From: Paraglaciecola psychrophila 170
Lineage (GTDB): Bacteria; Pseudomonadota; Gammaproteobacteria; Enterobacterales; Alteromonadaceae
NCBI RefSeq assembly: GCF_000347635.1
Contig: NC_020514.1
Location: 2,542,001 to 2,606,000 of the forward strand
Direction of reading: 5' to 3'
Length of the DNA: 64,000 nucleotides
The translations under genes were made by a program, and so were the position numbers. The notes under the pieces are model-generated. The model had not been told where the DNA came from. It did not search any database and worked only from the letters and a program-made list of their open reading frames with translations. Below, in pieces: positions 19,591 through 28,786 of this stretch. Position 1 is the stretch's first letter; each line of letters begins with the position of its first letter.

Positions 19591-20400
19591 TTGTTCCCAT
19601 TGTTTAGATCACTGATAACGTTTATTCTGAACACACACAATAATCTTTTTTGTGAAAACTTAATTCGTAATATCCTACTTATCTTTATATCTGTGTTCAT
19701 ACAGTCATGCTCAAAAGAGGGGAGTGAGAGTTTTCTCGGCTCCAGCATGCTGATATGTAAAGATAAAAAATATCAACAGATATGTGATTTAACCCATGAT
19801 GGTGCTTTATGCAGTAAACAAAGAATTGACTCTATTAACTCACTGGTTATGCAACAAAATGAGAAAAGTGTTAAGAATGGTTATGCTGCACTTACCCAGC
19901 TCGATACTTATAAGGCATGCCTCGAGAATTCAGTGTTAGCACAAAGCAGCAGGGAAAAATCTGATGAGGTATCTCGTTATTTCGCTATTGCTAATATATC
20001 CGACTATCAAAATAAAATAGTGATAGAAACAATAGGCATCAGACCCGAAATCAATTTGTGGCTTTACCAGAAGACTGGCAATACTGATCATTGGGAATCA
20101 ATGGTAAATGGTGTGGCAATGACAGAGAGCGTTCATAGAGATGTTTACTTTGTGATGATGGCTAATGCGTCTAGTCGAAGTATGGATGAGGCTAAGAAAA
20201 TCGCTGGCTTACAGCTTGCTCGTACAGAATTATTGAACGAATTAAACCCCGATGTTTATGAGTTTTATGTCAGGTATCACACAAATAAAGCCGATAATTT
20301 TAGAGCCGCTGTTTGGTATGGTCTGCATGCAGAATATGTAGAAAATACCCACGGGATAAATAATCAATATTTTAAGCTGTATGAAAAAATGAAAAAATGA
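19591..20400 (+). CDS. DUF2989-like lipoprotein ending in an octamer microsatellite
   Basis: A protein of up to 269 residues with an N-terminal hydrophobic segment and a lipobox-like end (FIQSCSKEG), so probably a lipoprotein. The cysteine-containing start of the mature part (QQICDLTHDGALCSKQRIDSI) resembles the C-x-DG-x-C pattern of DUF2989 proteins of marine gammaproteobacteria. The start is uncertain: the frame opens with TTG at 19591 and there is no ATG before the lipobox or obvious ribosome binding site. The 3' end runs into eight ATGAAAAA units and stops in the third. With only two units the frame would continue about 30 residues (KSKLDDAQKLVDSIVFDTDW...) to a TGA at 20539-20541, which suggests that repeat expansion truncated the C-terminus. 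Confidence 0.6.
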   Translation: MFPLFRSLITFILNTHNNLFCENLIRNILLIFISVFIQSCSKEGSESFLGSSMLICKDKKYQQICDLTHDGALCSKQRIDSINSLVMQQNEKSVKNGYAALTQLDTYKACLENSVLAQSSREKSDEVSRYFAIANISDYQNKIVIETIGIRPEINLWLYQKTGNTDHWESMVNGVAMTESVHRDVYFVMMANASSRSMDEAKKIAGLQLARTELLNELNPDVYEFYVRYHTNKADNFRAAVWYGLHAEYVENTHGINNQYFKLYEKMKK

Positions 20401-20444
20401 AAAAATGAAAAAATGAAAAAATGAAAAAATGAAAAAATGAAAAA
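20381..20444 (+). repeat. Octamer microsatellite (ATGAAAAA)x8
   Basis: Eight perfect tandem copies of an 8-bp unit span the stop codon of the DUF2989-like gene. Because 8 is not a multiple of 3, each change in copy number shifts the downstream frame, and three or more copies always place TGA in frame. The array also supplies eight overlapping ATG/TGA pairs. Such arrays mutate by replication slippage. Confidence 0.95.
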
Positions 20445-20600
20445 ATCAAAGTTAGATGATGCTCAGAAGTTAGTTGATAGCATTGTATTTGATACAGATT
20501 GGATGGGGTTGAAGATTAAGGATTTTGTTAAACTGATTTGAATAAGCAATCATAACCCCCCAGTTCATCGTGCAGTAAATTCACGTGATTTGTCATTATC

Positions 20601-20618
20601 AATTAGCCTAAGCTAATT
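20601..20618. repeat. Short palindrome AATTAGC-CTAA-GCTAATT
   Basis: A perfect 7-bp inverted repeat with a 4-base spacer lies in the gap after the microsatellite. It could be an operator or chance in AT-rich DNA. Confidence 0.35.
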
Positions 20619-20756
20619 GTGTCATATGCCATAATTACTTCATGTCCCAACAAATAAAGTACTTATCGCTGATGTAAACCACGTTAATTCAGTTGTGACA
20701 TATGGGTTTGAAAGCCTAAATCAATATAAAAGGTTAGAGAATTTTAAGGAGGCTTA

Positions 20757-20822
20757 ATGAGAGTGAATACTCTGACATCGTGCTTTTCCATTGGCTTTAC
20801 TGAGTTGTTGCTAACCTATTAA
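20757..20822 (+). CDS. Candidate 21-residue small protein or leader peptide
   Basis: ATG at 20757 is preceded by TAAGGAGG (20745-20752), the best ribosome binding site in this region, with a rather short 4-base spacer. The frame is 21 codons (starts MRVNTLTSC, ends ELLLTY) and is followed 8 bases later by a T-tailed hairpin on the same strand. The arrangement of strong site, short frame and terminator suggests an expressed small gene or an attenuator peptide. No homologue is recognised and the peptide has no regulatory codon run. Confidence 0.4.
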   Translation: MRVNTLTSCFSIGFTELLLTY

Positions 20823-20829
20823 TATATGT

Positions 20830-20871
20830 GGTTGGACGTACCAATTTGTTCGTCCAACCTTTTTCTGTTTT
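20830..20871 (+). terminator. Intrinsic terminator downstream of the small ORF
   Basis: Stem GGTTGGACG / CGTCCAACC (20830-20838 and 20851-20859) with a 12-base loop, followed by TTTTT and a second T-rich stretch on the + strand. The same hairpin lies 15 bases beyond the metY stop on the other strand, where it lacks a T tract. Confidence 0.75.
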
Positions 20872-20873
20872 TT

Positions 20874-22163
20874 CTATTTCACTGAATCAAGAGCCTGACT
20901 AACATCTGCAATGATATCGTCAATGTTTTCAATACCGACTGAAATTCTGACTAGATCTTCACTAACACCCGCTTTCGCCAGTTCTTCTGGATTTAGCTGC
21001 CGATGAGTAGTGGACGCAGGATGGCATGCTAAGGATTTAGCGTCGCCAATGTTTACCAGTCTCAAAATCATTTGTAAGGCATCAATAAACTGACCGCCAG
21101 CGACTTTGCTGGAACATTCAGCGGTGGTTTTGATACCAAAGCTTAAAATACCTGATGCTTTGCCATCCGTTATCTTTTTGCACGTTGCTTGGTATGGACT
21201 ATCTGCTAATGCAGCGTAATTAACCCAGCTTACTTTTGGATGGTCAGACAAATAGACAGCTAGTTTCTCAGCGTTTTCGCAATGGCGTTCCATACGCAAG
21301 CCTAGTGTTTCAAGTCCCATTAAAATATTGAACGAGTTAGTAGGCGAAATAGCTGCGCCGGTATTACGAAGCGGAGCAACACGACAACGACCGATATATG
21401 CCGCCGCACCCAGTGCTTCAGTATATACCACTCCGTGATAAGACGGGTCAGGTTGATTTAATATTGGGAAACGCTCTTTGTTAGCTACCCAGTCAAATTT
21501 ACCTGAGTCAACAATAATGCCTCCAATCGAGTTGCCATGGCCGCCTATATATTTGGTTAACGAATGAATAACAATGGCTGCACCATGTTCAAACGGGCGA
21601 CATAAAAAAGGTGTGGCTACAGTATTATCAACAATTAAAGGTACACCGTGTTTAGCACCAATTTCAGCTAGCTTTTGTATATCCACCACATTACCTGCAG
21701 GGTTACCAATAGATTCACAGAAAATCGCTTTAGTATTTTCATCAATGGCGGCTTCAAAGGCTGTATAATCATCACCAGAAATCATGCGTGCTTCTATGCC
21801 TTGATTGGGCAGTGCATGTGCAAATAAGTTATATGTTCCGCCATATAACTGACTGGTGCTAATAATATTATCACCCACAGAGCAAATACATTGGATAGCA
21901 TAAGTAATTGCAGCCATTCCCGATGCAACCGCTAAAGCTCCGATTCCACCTTCCATAGCAGCAATTCGTTCTTCAAGAACTGCTGTGGTTGGATTCATGA
22001 TCCGGGTGTAAATGTTTCCTGGTACTTTTAGGTCAAACAAGTCTGCGCCATGCTGGGTGTTGTCAAAGGTGTAGGACGTTGTTTGATAAATTGGTACAGC
22101 AGCTGATTTGGTGGTTTCTTCTGATGTGTAACCATGATGTAAGGCTAAGGACTCTAGTTTCAT
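20874..22163 (-). CDS. metY: O-acetylhomoserine aminocarboxypropyltransferase (MetY type)
   Basis: A 429-residue Cys/Met-metabolism PLP enzyme, the usual length for O-acetylhomoserine sulfhydrylases (cystathionine gamma-synthases are about 390). Motifs include YTRIMNPTTAVLEERIAAMEGG at the N-terminus, the substrate loop SQLYGGTYNLF, Asp in VDNTVATPFLCRP, the PLP lysine in HSLTKYIGGHGNS, and the C-terminal SLACHPASTTHRQL. It makes homocysteine (or incorporates sulfide or methanethiol) from O-acetyl-L-homoserine in the cytoplasm for methionine synthesis. It is monocistronic. No clear MetJ box or SAM riboswitch was seen upstream (22164-22321). Confidence 0.93.
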   Translation of the reverse strand: MKLESLALHHGYTSEETTKSAAVPIYQTTSYTFDNTQHGADLFDLKVPGNIYTRIMNPTTAVLEERIAAMEGGIGALAVASGMAAITYAIQCICSVGDNIISTSQLYGGTYNLFAHALPNQGIEARMISGDDYTAFEAAIDENTKAIFCESIGNPAGNVVDIQKLAEIGAKHGVPLIVDNTVATPFLCRPFEHGAAIVIHSLTKYIGGHGNSIGGIIVDSGKFDWVANKERFPILNQPDPSYHGVVYTEALGAAAYIGRCRVAPLRNTGAAISPTNSFNILMGLETLGLRMERHCENAEKLAVYLSDHPKVSWVNYAALADSPYQATCKKITDGKASGILSFGIKTTAECSSKVAGGQFIDALQMILRLVNIGDAKSLACHPASTTHRQLNPEELAKAGVSEDLVRISVGIENIDDIIADVSQALDSVK

Positions 22164-22321
22164 ATTTTGCGCATCCTGTGATGATTAGATTTTAATATTC
22201 TCATAAGTCAACTTTATCCCGTTATCTCTGATGAGTTCAAATAGAAGTACTTACATTATTGTGCTTATTTGGAATAAGGTATGCGCCTAATTATAAAGTT
22301 GTTCTGGAAAATTGCTTGGCG

Positions 22322-22982
22322 TTAAATAAGGGTTAAGTGCGCCTTACCCGCAATATAGGCTTTTTTGAACTGATAGAAGTATTCTCCAAGCGCATCTGCA
22401 GCAAGCTTGTCGTCTGCCATTTTCAACACCTCAATGGCAACCTCTGCGGTACACAGTTGATGTACATGTGCGGCTTCACGGAGTTGATAAGATGATGCTT
22501 TTTCAGGTTGAATACCTAATACGGGTAATGTGGCAAAACAAGGACTTTTAAACATTTTACTCGCCTCTCGCCAAGTCCCGTCCAACATCACAAAAAGTGG
22601 TGTTTTACCTTGTTGTATATCGACTAAATCTTTAGGTGAGTCGATACATCTTTCTGCTGCGGCATATTGTTGAGGAAATACCAAGATAGGAGCGTACTTT
22701 GGGTTTTCTAGTAACGCGATCAGTGCAGCATCGGGGGCAACTCTGTCCCATCTAAATGCATAGTTGTCAGGTATTACATCTGCGATGAGTTTGCCAGTGT
22801 TGGTTGGTTTGTAATATTCATTTTTTATACATCACCATACAAAAAGCGCTATCACTGGTAATTGATGGGCGCTGGGCACAGATACATTTTTTTTCAGGGA
22901 TTAAACAATCCTCGCAGCGTTTAACTTTATAACCTCGCGCCTTAAAGTCCTTAGTCGATAGCGCTAACTGCTGTTTGCGCAA
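22322..22982 (-). pseudogene. DTW-domain tRNA-uridine aminocarboxypropyltransferase (TapT/YfiP-like), frameshifted
   Basis: Two frames join into one DTW-domain protein. The 5' part encodes a zinc-type cysteine cluster (KRCEDCLIPEKKCICAQRPSI). The 3' part encodes the hallmark LDGTWREASKMF segment and the rest of the domain to HLTLI. Between them, T6 on the + strand (22821-22826; A6 in the mRNA) causes a +1 shift. With five residues the mRNA reads MYKNEYYKPTNTGKLIADVI and so on in one frame. The family makes acp3U in tRNA from SAM. The start is tentatively TTG at 22982; no ATG is available in that frame. It could be a true null or a sequencing error. As written, the 120-residue downstream frame alone lacks the cysteine cluster. 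Confidence 0.8.
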
Positions 22983-23081
22983 AATGTGTACTGTATTGAT
23001 ATGGTGACAAAAAAATCTCGTGAAATATTAACTCTAATTGTAATATCATCGCCTTTTTTAGAGATTTTAAATAGTTAAAAT

Positions 23082-23630
23082 ATGAAAATTCAGATTGATA
23101 AAGATATTCACATTGAGCTACTCGTGCCGTTATTCGCCGAGCGTTTATATGGTTTGACGAATCAGAACCGAGCCCATTTAAAAAAATGGTTAGGGTGGTT
23201 AGATTTAGTGAAAACATTCGAAGACACACAATTGTTTATCGACACCGCTGTTCACCAACACAATAATCATCAAGCCACTACGTTTGCTATTTTGTTTCGA
23301 GGTGAGTTAGTGGGTGTGGCGGGGTTTAATCATTTTGATTATCAACACCAATGGGGTGCAATTGGATATTGGCTTTGTGCTTCTTTTACAGGCAGAGGTG
23401 TGATTACCAAAGTGGTACAAACATTATTGGAATATGGCTTTGTCGAGCAAAGTCTCAATAAAATAGAAATACGCTGTGCACAGCAAAATCATCACAGCAG
23501 GGCCATTCCCGAACGTTTAGGATTTACTTATGAAGCGACCTTACGTCAATGTGAATGGTTATATGATCAGTATGTCGATCATGCAATTTACTCAATATTA
23601 GCCTGTGAATATAAGGCTAACCTGAAGTGA
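23082..23630 (+). CDS. GNAT acetyltransferase, RimL/RimJ type
   Basis: A 182-residue GNAT protein resembling ribosomal-protein serine/alanine N-acetyltransferases: N-terminal LVPLFAERLYGLTNQNRAHLKKWLGW, central IGYWLCASFTGRGVITKVV with the acetyl-CoA-binding motif A, and IRCAQQNHHSRAIPERLGFTYEATLRQ. These enzymes acetylate protein N-termini or related amines using acetyl-CoA. The substrate is not determined. Its start is divergent from the DTW gene, 99 bp away. Confidence 0.85.
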   Translation: MKIQIDKDIHIELLVPLFAERLYGLTNQNRAHLKKWLGWLDLVKTFEDTQLFIDTAVHQHNNHQATTFAILFRGELVGVAGFNHFDYQHQWGAIGYWLCASFTGRGVITKVVQTLLEYGFVEQSLNKIEIRCAQQNHHSRAIPERLGFTYEATLRQCEWLYDQYVDHAIYSILACEYKANLK

Positions 23631-23655
23631 TACTTCAGAGCAGATTATTGCTTAC

Positions 23656-25364
23656 TTACGAACGTTTTTTATCACGCTTAGCCTGATTTTCTTTGCATAA
23701 AACTATGATAGGTAAATACCGCAATACTTTCATTTTTGGGTCGATAATAATGTGGTCTTTTTTATTCACTTCCAATATTATTTGGTCATCTATAGTGGTG
23801 TAAGTGGCACTTTCACCATTGATTGAAATCGTTATTGGCATCGGAAAAGCCAAGTTGTCAGATGTTTGCCATTTAAGCACTAGCTTGTCCCGAGTGCGTG
23901 TTTGTTTCAACTCTGGTAAAGCGGCCTGCTTTAAATACACCTCAAATAGCCACGTGTAATCCTCTCCAGTTAACCTATTAACGATATTAATAAAGTCTTG
24001 AGTATTCCTATATCTAGGGGCAATAGGGTAGGGTATGTTGTAAGTCTCACCTTTAGCATAGAGTAGTTCTCGAGTGGCTTGCCAAAATAATTCATCTCCT
24101 ATCAGCCATCTTAGTGTATGAAAGGTCCAACCCCCTTTGCTGTAGATATCAGAATTAAACGCTTGGTCTGAGGTTATGACACCTTCCATTACCACCGGGT
24201 GACGATTAACCAGTCCTAAATACGATTGATACATGCTGTGCGTATAAGCGGCTTCGCCAAACTTGTATAGGCTGTAAATTGGTTGCATATAAAGGCCAAA
24301 ACCTTTGTGTAACCATGCATCGTTAAGTTTCTCGTGGATATGAAATTTCCATACCATACCATTTGTGAGTGAGTTCATGGTGTAGTAATCAATCAAGCCA
24401 TTCTTATCCCTGAGATACTTTTTTACCATAAGCGTTGATTGTTTGGTGTTCCATGCCAAGGTGCGGTGTTTCAACAAAACCTAATTTGATCACCCCAAGG
24501 GTAGGGACCCAGTAACTCCTCAAAAAAACTAATTTGATGTGATAAATCATTTTTTATCATGGCCTGGTCTTTATCGGAGTTTTCGTTAAGTGCCCAAAAC
24601 TCTATTGGCACCGACACACCATTAACGCTGCTGTAGGACTGCTGAATTCGAGTGAAAGGGTCAATGTTTAGCGCTATATTGTAATCACTCGCGGGCACTG
24701 ATAGTTTCCAATTAAACTGGTGTTTATATTTGCTAATATTGATTACCGATTGCAATACACCACTTGTCACTGCGCTAAATGTCTAAGGTACAGTTAAGGA
24801 TATTTCAATGCTGTCAGCTTTGTCTGAAAAATGGTCTTTACATGGCCAGAATAAATCACATCCTTCACCTTGCAAGGCAGTAGCTATACAAGGTGTGTCA
24901 TTTTTTGTTTCACTCCCAATAAACCCGCCAGACCATGGTGCGCGAAGAGGGATGTGTGGTTTACCTGAATAATGTATCGCTATTTTGACTTTGTTTCTGT
25001 TTATTCTAGGACGGCCGAGGTTGATGTTAATAATGCCTCTAATTCGTTGGAAATAAGCAATTTTCTCATTAACGAATATCTTTGAAATGTCGAAACGACT
25101 ATCTAGCTTTAACTCAACTTGTGAGGTGCCTTGTGTGATTAAAAATTAAGTGTTTCCTACTCCGGTAATGCTTTTAGTTTGTGGAAAAATTTCCAGTTCT
25201 AAGCCATAACTGTTTATATCGGTACGGTTCGCTATATTTGAAAAAGGTTGAGCTGTGTCACTGATAATTGGGTCCAGTGGCAAAATGGCTGTAGAAGCTG
25301 TTAAAAGAACTAAACAGCTAAATATGGTCAGTTTTCGAATGATACTTGTTTCTAAAGCTACAAT
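23656..25364 (-). pseudogene. Decayed M1-family aminopeptidase
   Basis: Pieces of one M1 zinc aminopeptidase follow in order but in different frames. They are a signal-like N-terminus; HYSGKPHIPLRAPWSGGF and GEGCDLFWPCKDHFSDKADS (24785-25145); the 99-codon frame 24471-24770; FVETPHLGMEHQTINAYG; the zinc motif HHELTHKWYGN; and the 273-codon C-terminal frame. In-frame stops are seen at 25146-25148 and 24783-24785, with at least two frameshifts and further stops between about 24300 and 24485. The expected third zinc ligand is changed (WLHKGFG instead of WLHEGFG). No ATG remains at the expected start, where ATT follows an AGGAC site. Several independent lesions show true loss of function. Confidence 0.9.
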
Positions 25365-25658
25365 AACTGTCCTGCTTGATACTTATTGGGAGTATCTTTA
25401 CATGACTTAATCAACTGCACCAGCTTGTCGATTTAGCATTTCTTTGTTGCTTTAGACTATTCTAATGAGTCGAAATACCTAAGACTGAAAATAACGGCGG
25501 TGGCGATTATCAGCTAAATCCACGTTTTACTCTTTGGAGCTTAGGGTATATATAAGGTATTATTAGCATCGTTTCTGCGTATATATTGGCTTTCCTGCTT
25601 ATTTAATTTTTAAATAAGGTTAATAACGGCCGAAAATCAAAATTAGGATATTGATATA
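25365..25658. other. Intergenic region upstream of the DUF2750 gene
   Basis: AT-rich, with no gene recognised. It should contain the promoter for the 25659-26608 pair. Confidence 0.4.
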
Positions 25659-26066
25659 ATGAATGAAATTTCGCAGGAAAACTTTCTTGCTCTAAGTAAA
25701 ATGTTACCCGAATTGCGCTTTGAATACGCATTGACGCAAATGATTGAAAAACAGAGCTTATGGGGATTGTATGGCGAAAATGGTTGGGTGATGCTCAAAG
25801 CTGATGATGATGCCTGTATACCTATTTGGCCACACAAAGAATTTGCCGAGGCTTGGGTAAAAAATGAATTTCCTGATTGCCAGCCCAAACAAATTGATTT
25901 TGTGGAATGGATAGGCACGTGGCTTCCGGGAATGAAAAACAACAATACCTTAGTATTGGTCTTCCCATTAGGTGACGATGAAGAAGGGATCATGCTTGAA
26001 GCTGAAGAAATGATTGATTGTATTGAAGAGGATTTAAAAAAGTTAGCAGCAAACGACCCTAGTTAA
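25659..26066 (+). CDS. DUF2750 domain protein
   Basis: A 135-residue acidic cytoplasmic protein matching DUF2750. The family's landmarks are a helical start (NFLALSKMLPELRFEYALTQ), then LWGLYGENGWVML, IPIWPHKEFAEAW and a C-terminal FPLGDDEEGIMLEAEEM. The fold is immunity/SMI1-like in character, but the function is unknown. Its stop overlaps the start of the following gene by one base, so the two are co-transcribed and probably coupled. Confidence 0.75.
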   Translation: MNEISQENFLALSKMLPELRFEYALTQMIEKQSLWGLYGENGWVMLKADDDACIPIWPHKEFAEAWVKNEFPDCQPKQIDFVEWIGTWLPGMKNNNTLVLVFPLGDDEEGIMLEAEEMIDCIEEDLKKLAANDPS

Positions 26067-26608
26067 TGCCTATAAGTGACGAAGTGTCTGGACTAGGTGA
26101 CGAGTGTGCCCAGTTTAATGTCTATATCGCCAATCGTCCCGCTTCCTCTGACTATTCAAACCTAGGCCGCATTAAGCCGCTGTCTGCAGGAGAGATTCAT
26201 GCTATTGGCCTTACTTGTGGTAATGGTTGGCGTAAGGTATTTAATGTGTATGCTAAACTATTGTTTGAACTTAATGCCGAAAATATCGTTTCGTTGCAAA
26301 GCTCTCAGAGTTGGCAGCATTTTCGGGATCATGTTTTATTACAAGACTCGTCCAATACACGTTTACTTTTTTTAGCGCCACAACTCGATAATATTGAAGA
26401 TTCAAATAGTAATGTCATACACATTATTATGGGTAAAACCTACGCTAGCTCACTTAATTTACCTTACTCATTGACATGGCTAGATCACGAATTTGCTATC
26501 GACACGCATAACAAATTACTGGTCTGTCCCTATTTTGACTATCGCCAGTTATCAAATATTAAAATAATGCGGCTTGTAGAATTGATAAGAAAATTGAGGA
26601 AGACATAA
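26066..26608 (+). CDS. Conserved hypothetical protein (possibly DUF6942)
   Basis: A 180-residue soluble protein with no recognised catalytic motif. Landmarks are FNVYIANRPASSDY near the start, a helical middle (GNGWRKVFNVYAKLLFEL), a strand RLLFLAPQLDN and a late VCPYFDYRQLSNIKI. I recall a similar Alteromonadales family (DUF6942) but cannot confirm it. The start ATG at 26066 overlaps the last base of the DUF2750 stop codon, so a two-gene operon is likely. Confidence 0.5.
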   Translation: MPISDEVSGLGDECAQFNVYIANRPASSDYSNLGRIKPLSAGEIHAIGLTCGNGWRKVFNVYAKLLFELNAENIVSLQSSQSWQHFRDHVLLQDSSNTRLLFLAPQLDNIEDSNSNVIHIIMGKTYASSLNLPYSLTWLDHEFAIDTHNKLLVCPYFDYRQLSNIKIMRLVELIRKLRKT

Positions 26609-26763
26609 TTTATTTTACATAACAGCACCAATCTGGTGCGCTTGCACTTGTTTGGCCTTACCAAACACAAGCTATTGACAAAAACTTTATTAACTAACTG
26701 ATATATATGGTCATTAAATTTGGCTCATGGCTTGCTAAAGTTAAGTTACGAAAGTTCATTATT

Positions 26764-27399
26764 ATGGCTTGGAAAGATAGCTTGCAATATACCTCCTCAC
26801 TTAAACAACAAAAAAATGTGATACCAGAGTTGCGTATTTTGTTGATCGATGAAAACCGCCAAAGAGCGGAGTCTTTGACGTCGGCTCTAAATAACTCTCG
26901 ATACAAAATTAATCACTTAGCCAATCCAGACATGTCACTGTTAAAACAGGTAGATGAAATCCAGCCAGATATTATTGTGATCGATATAGAGTCCCCCAGC
27001 CGTGATATTTTAGAAAGTTTAAGTACCATTTCTCATTACAACCCTAAACCTATAGTGATGTTTTCTGGGGAAAAAGATACTGATACTATTAATCAATATA
27101 TTGAGTCAGGGGTCAGCGCATATGTTGTCGGTGATTTGCAAGCCGATCGAGTAAAACCGATTTTGGATGCTGCAGTGGCGCGCTTTCGGGAATTTCAAAA
27201 ATTAAAAGTAGAATTAAGTGACACCAAACAACAACTAGCCTCACGAAATCTGATTGATCAAGCTAAAAGATTATTAATGAAGAAAAGAAACCTATCGGAA
27301 GATGATGCTTTTAAAGCTATGCGAAAAACAGCCATGGACACAGGTCAAAAGCTAGATGATGTAGCGAAAACGCTTATTTCTTTTCTAAACACAATTTAA
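26764..27399 (+). CDS. nasT: NasT, ANTAR-domain nitrate antitermination regulator
   Basis: A response-regulator-like protein of about 211 residues: a receiver domain (LRILLIDENRQRAESL, IVIDIESPSRDIL with the phospho-acceptor-position Asp, then VMFSGEKD) and a C-terminal ANTAR domain (LIDQAKRLLMKKRNLSEDDA...AMDTGQKLDDVAKTL). ANTAR domains bind pairs of hexaloop RNA hairpins to prevent termination. It is followed after 17 bases by nasS, its usual partner, which sequesters NasT when nitrate is absent. The predicted target is the leader at 28814-28984. The ATG at 26764 is favoured over the frame's first start at 26707 because the receiver begins soon after; upstream ribosome sites are weak for both. 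Confidence 0.88.
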   Translation: MAWKDSLQYTSSLKQQKNVIPELRILLIDENRQRAESLTSALNNSRYKINHLANPDMSLLKQVDEIQPDIIVIDIESPSRDILESLSTISHYNPKPIVMFSGEKDTDTINQYIESGVSAYVVGDLQADRVKPILDAAVARFREFQKLKVELSDTKQQLASRNLIDQAKRLLMKKRNLSEDDAFKAMRKTAMDTGQKLDDVAKTLISFLNTI

Positions 27400-27416
27400 G
27401 GTACTAGGTCAAAAGT

Positions 27417-28541
27417 ATGATTGAACCTGAACAAACCGATCTAATATTAGGGTTTATTCCGTTAACTGATTCCGCGCCATTAATTGTGGCTAAAGAAATG
27501 GGTTTCTTTAGCCAATGGGGGCTGAATGTTAAATTACAGAAACAAAATTCTTGGGCAACCCTTAGAGACAAATTACACGCCGGATTATTAGACGCAACAC
27601 AAATGTTAGCGCCCATGCCATTAGCCAGCTCATTGGGTTTAGGATGTGCCAAAGTGCAGGTGATTACTCCATTAGTACTTAGCTTAAATGGCAACGCTAT
27701 TACGTTGTCTGAAAAGCTACATCAAGAGATTTTGCAAGAAAACAACCTCGCTCATGTGACGTTGCCACTTGCTGCATACTTGCTGCAGAAAGTGATTAAC
27801 GTGCGTAAAATACGAAAGCGTCCTAAGCTTCGTTTTGCGACTGTTTTTCCATATAGCTGTCATTATTATCAACTTAGAGATTGGTTATCCTCGGCTAATA
27901 TTTCAGAAGAAGACTTAGACATCGTGGTTGTGCCCCCCGTGAATATGGTGGCATTTTTACAAAGCGGTGAAATTGATGGCTGTTGTGTAGGTGGTCCTTG
28001 GAACGCTAAAGCTGTTAGAGCAGGTATTGGTTTAACCGCTTTGACATCTTTTGATATATGGCAAGATAGCCCTGAGAAAGTGCTAGGTCTATTAGCCAGT
28101 TTCCAGCAGGCTAAACCTAATACAGTTATTGCTTTAAGCGCTGCGTTGAAGCAAGCCTGTATCTGGTTAGAAAGTATTCCAAATAGGTTTGAGGCAGCAC
28201 GTTTACTGAGTTCTGACCAATATTTAGATGCGTCTGTTGATGTGATTGCACCATCATTAATTGGCAGTTGTCTTACCCATATCACTATGCCGCCTCGTGC
28301 TATCCCGTCGTATAATCAGTTTTCCAAATCTACTAAGAATGCGGCTAGCACTAGTTCAATTAATGTACCTGAATATATTAGAGGTGAATGGTTAATTAGC
28401 CAAATGAAAAATGCAGGACAGTTAAAAGATATTGATGTACCTGCTGATTTAGTCAGAACAGTATTTAGGCCAGACATATATCATCAAATGCGCCTGAAAC
28501 TAGAAGATCAGTCTGTGCAATTTTTTCGTCGTTCAGGCTAA
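27417..28541 (+). CDS. nasS: NasS, cytoplasmic nitrate sensor
   Basis: A 374-residue protein of the NrtA/CmpA nitrate-binding family without a signal peptide: it begins directly with LILGFIPLTDSAPLIVAKEMGFF, where transported binding proteins have a leader first. Family blocks include SWATLRDKLHAGLLDATQML, LSLNGNAITLS, GEIDGCCVGGPWNAKAV and the late VFRPDIYHQM. Lack of export and linkage to an ANTAR regulator identify it as the sensor that holds NasT inactive until nitrate binds. It is paralogous to the exported NrtA encoded downstream (29009). The short gap after nasT indicates co-transcription. Confidence 0.88.
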   Translation: MIEPEQTDLILGFIPLTDSAPLIVAKEMGFFSQWGLNVKLQKQNSWATLRDKLHAGLLDATQMLAPMPLASSLGLGCAKVQVITPLVLSLNGNAITLSEKLHQEILQENNLAHVTLPLAAYLLQKVINVRKIRKRPKLRFATVFPYSCHYYQLRDWLSSANISEEDLDIVVVPPVNMVAFLQSGEIDGCCVGGPWNAKAVRAGIGLTALTSFDIWQDSPEKVLGLLASFQQAKPNTVIALSAALKQACIWLESIPNRFEAARLLSSDQYLDASVDVIAPSLIGSCLTHITMPPRAIPSYNQFSKSTKNAASTSSINVPEYIRGEWLISQMKNAGQLKDIDVPADLVRTVFRPDIYHQMRLKLEDQSVQFFRRSG

Positions 28542-28687
28542 TAAAAATATCGGTATGACAATAGTGTGTTATCAGGTGCTTACTTGTGGTGTGCTTGACT
28601 TATTTTAAAGGTAAGCATTTAAAGATAAGGTTTAGTCTTCTTGTATTATATTTTCTCGGCTTAATCAGTGTGCACATAATTGCCATA

Positions 28688-28702
28688 GCACTGTGGTAGT
28701 GC
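28688..28702. promoter_or_regulatory. Candidate NtrC-binding site upstream of nrtA
   Basis: GCAC-TGTGGTA-GTGC, a dyad with the 7-base spacing of known NtrC sites, about 115-125 bp upstream of the predicted start of transcription, the usual place for sigma-54 enhancers. A related half-site (TGCACATAATTGCC) begins at 28671. Confidence 0.55.
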
Positions 28703-28786
28703 AAATGTGCACTCCTTTGGCAAGAATATTGTTTTATAATATTTAGGTGCTGCTATTAAGTCACTGAAAAGCAAGGCAAATAATAG

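Noticed and set aside
20381..20444. Repeat array considered as CRISPR
   Set aside because: The unit is only 8 bp with no spacers; it is a simple microsatellite.
22164..22321. SAM riboswitch or MetJ operator upstream of metY
   Set aside because: No AGACGTCT-like boxes and no recognisable S-box helix pattern.
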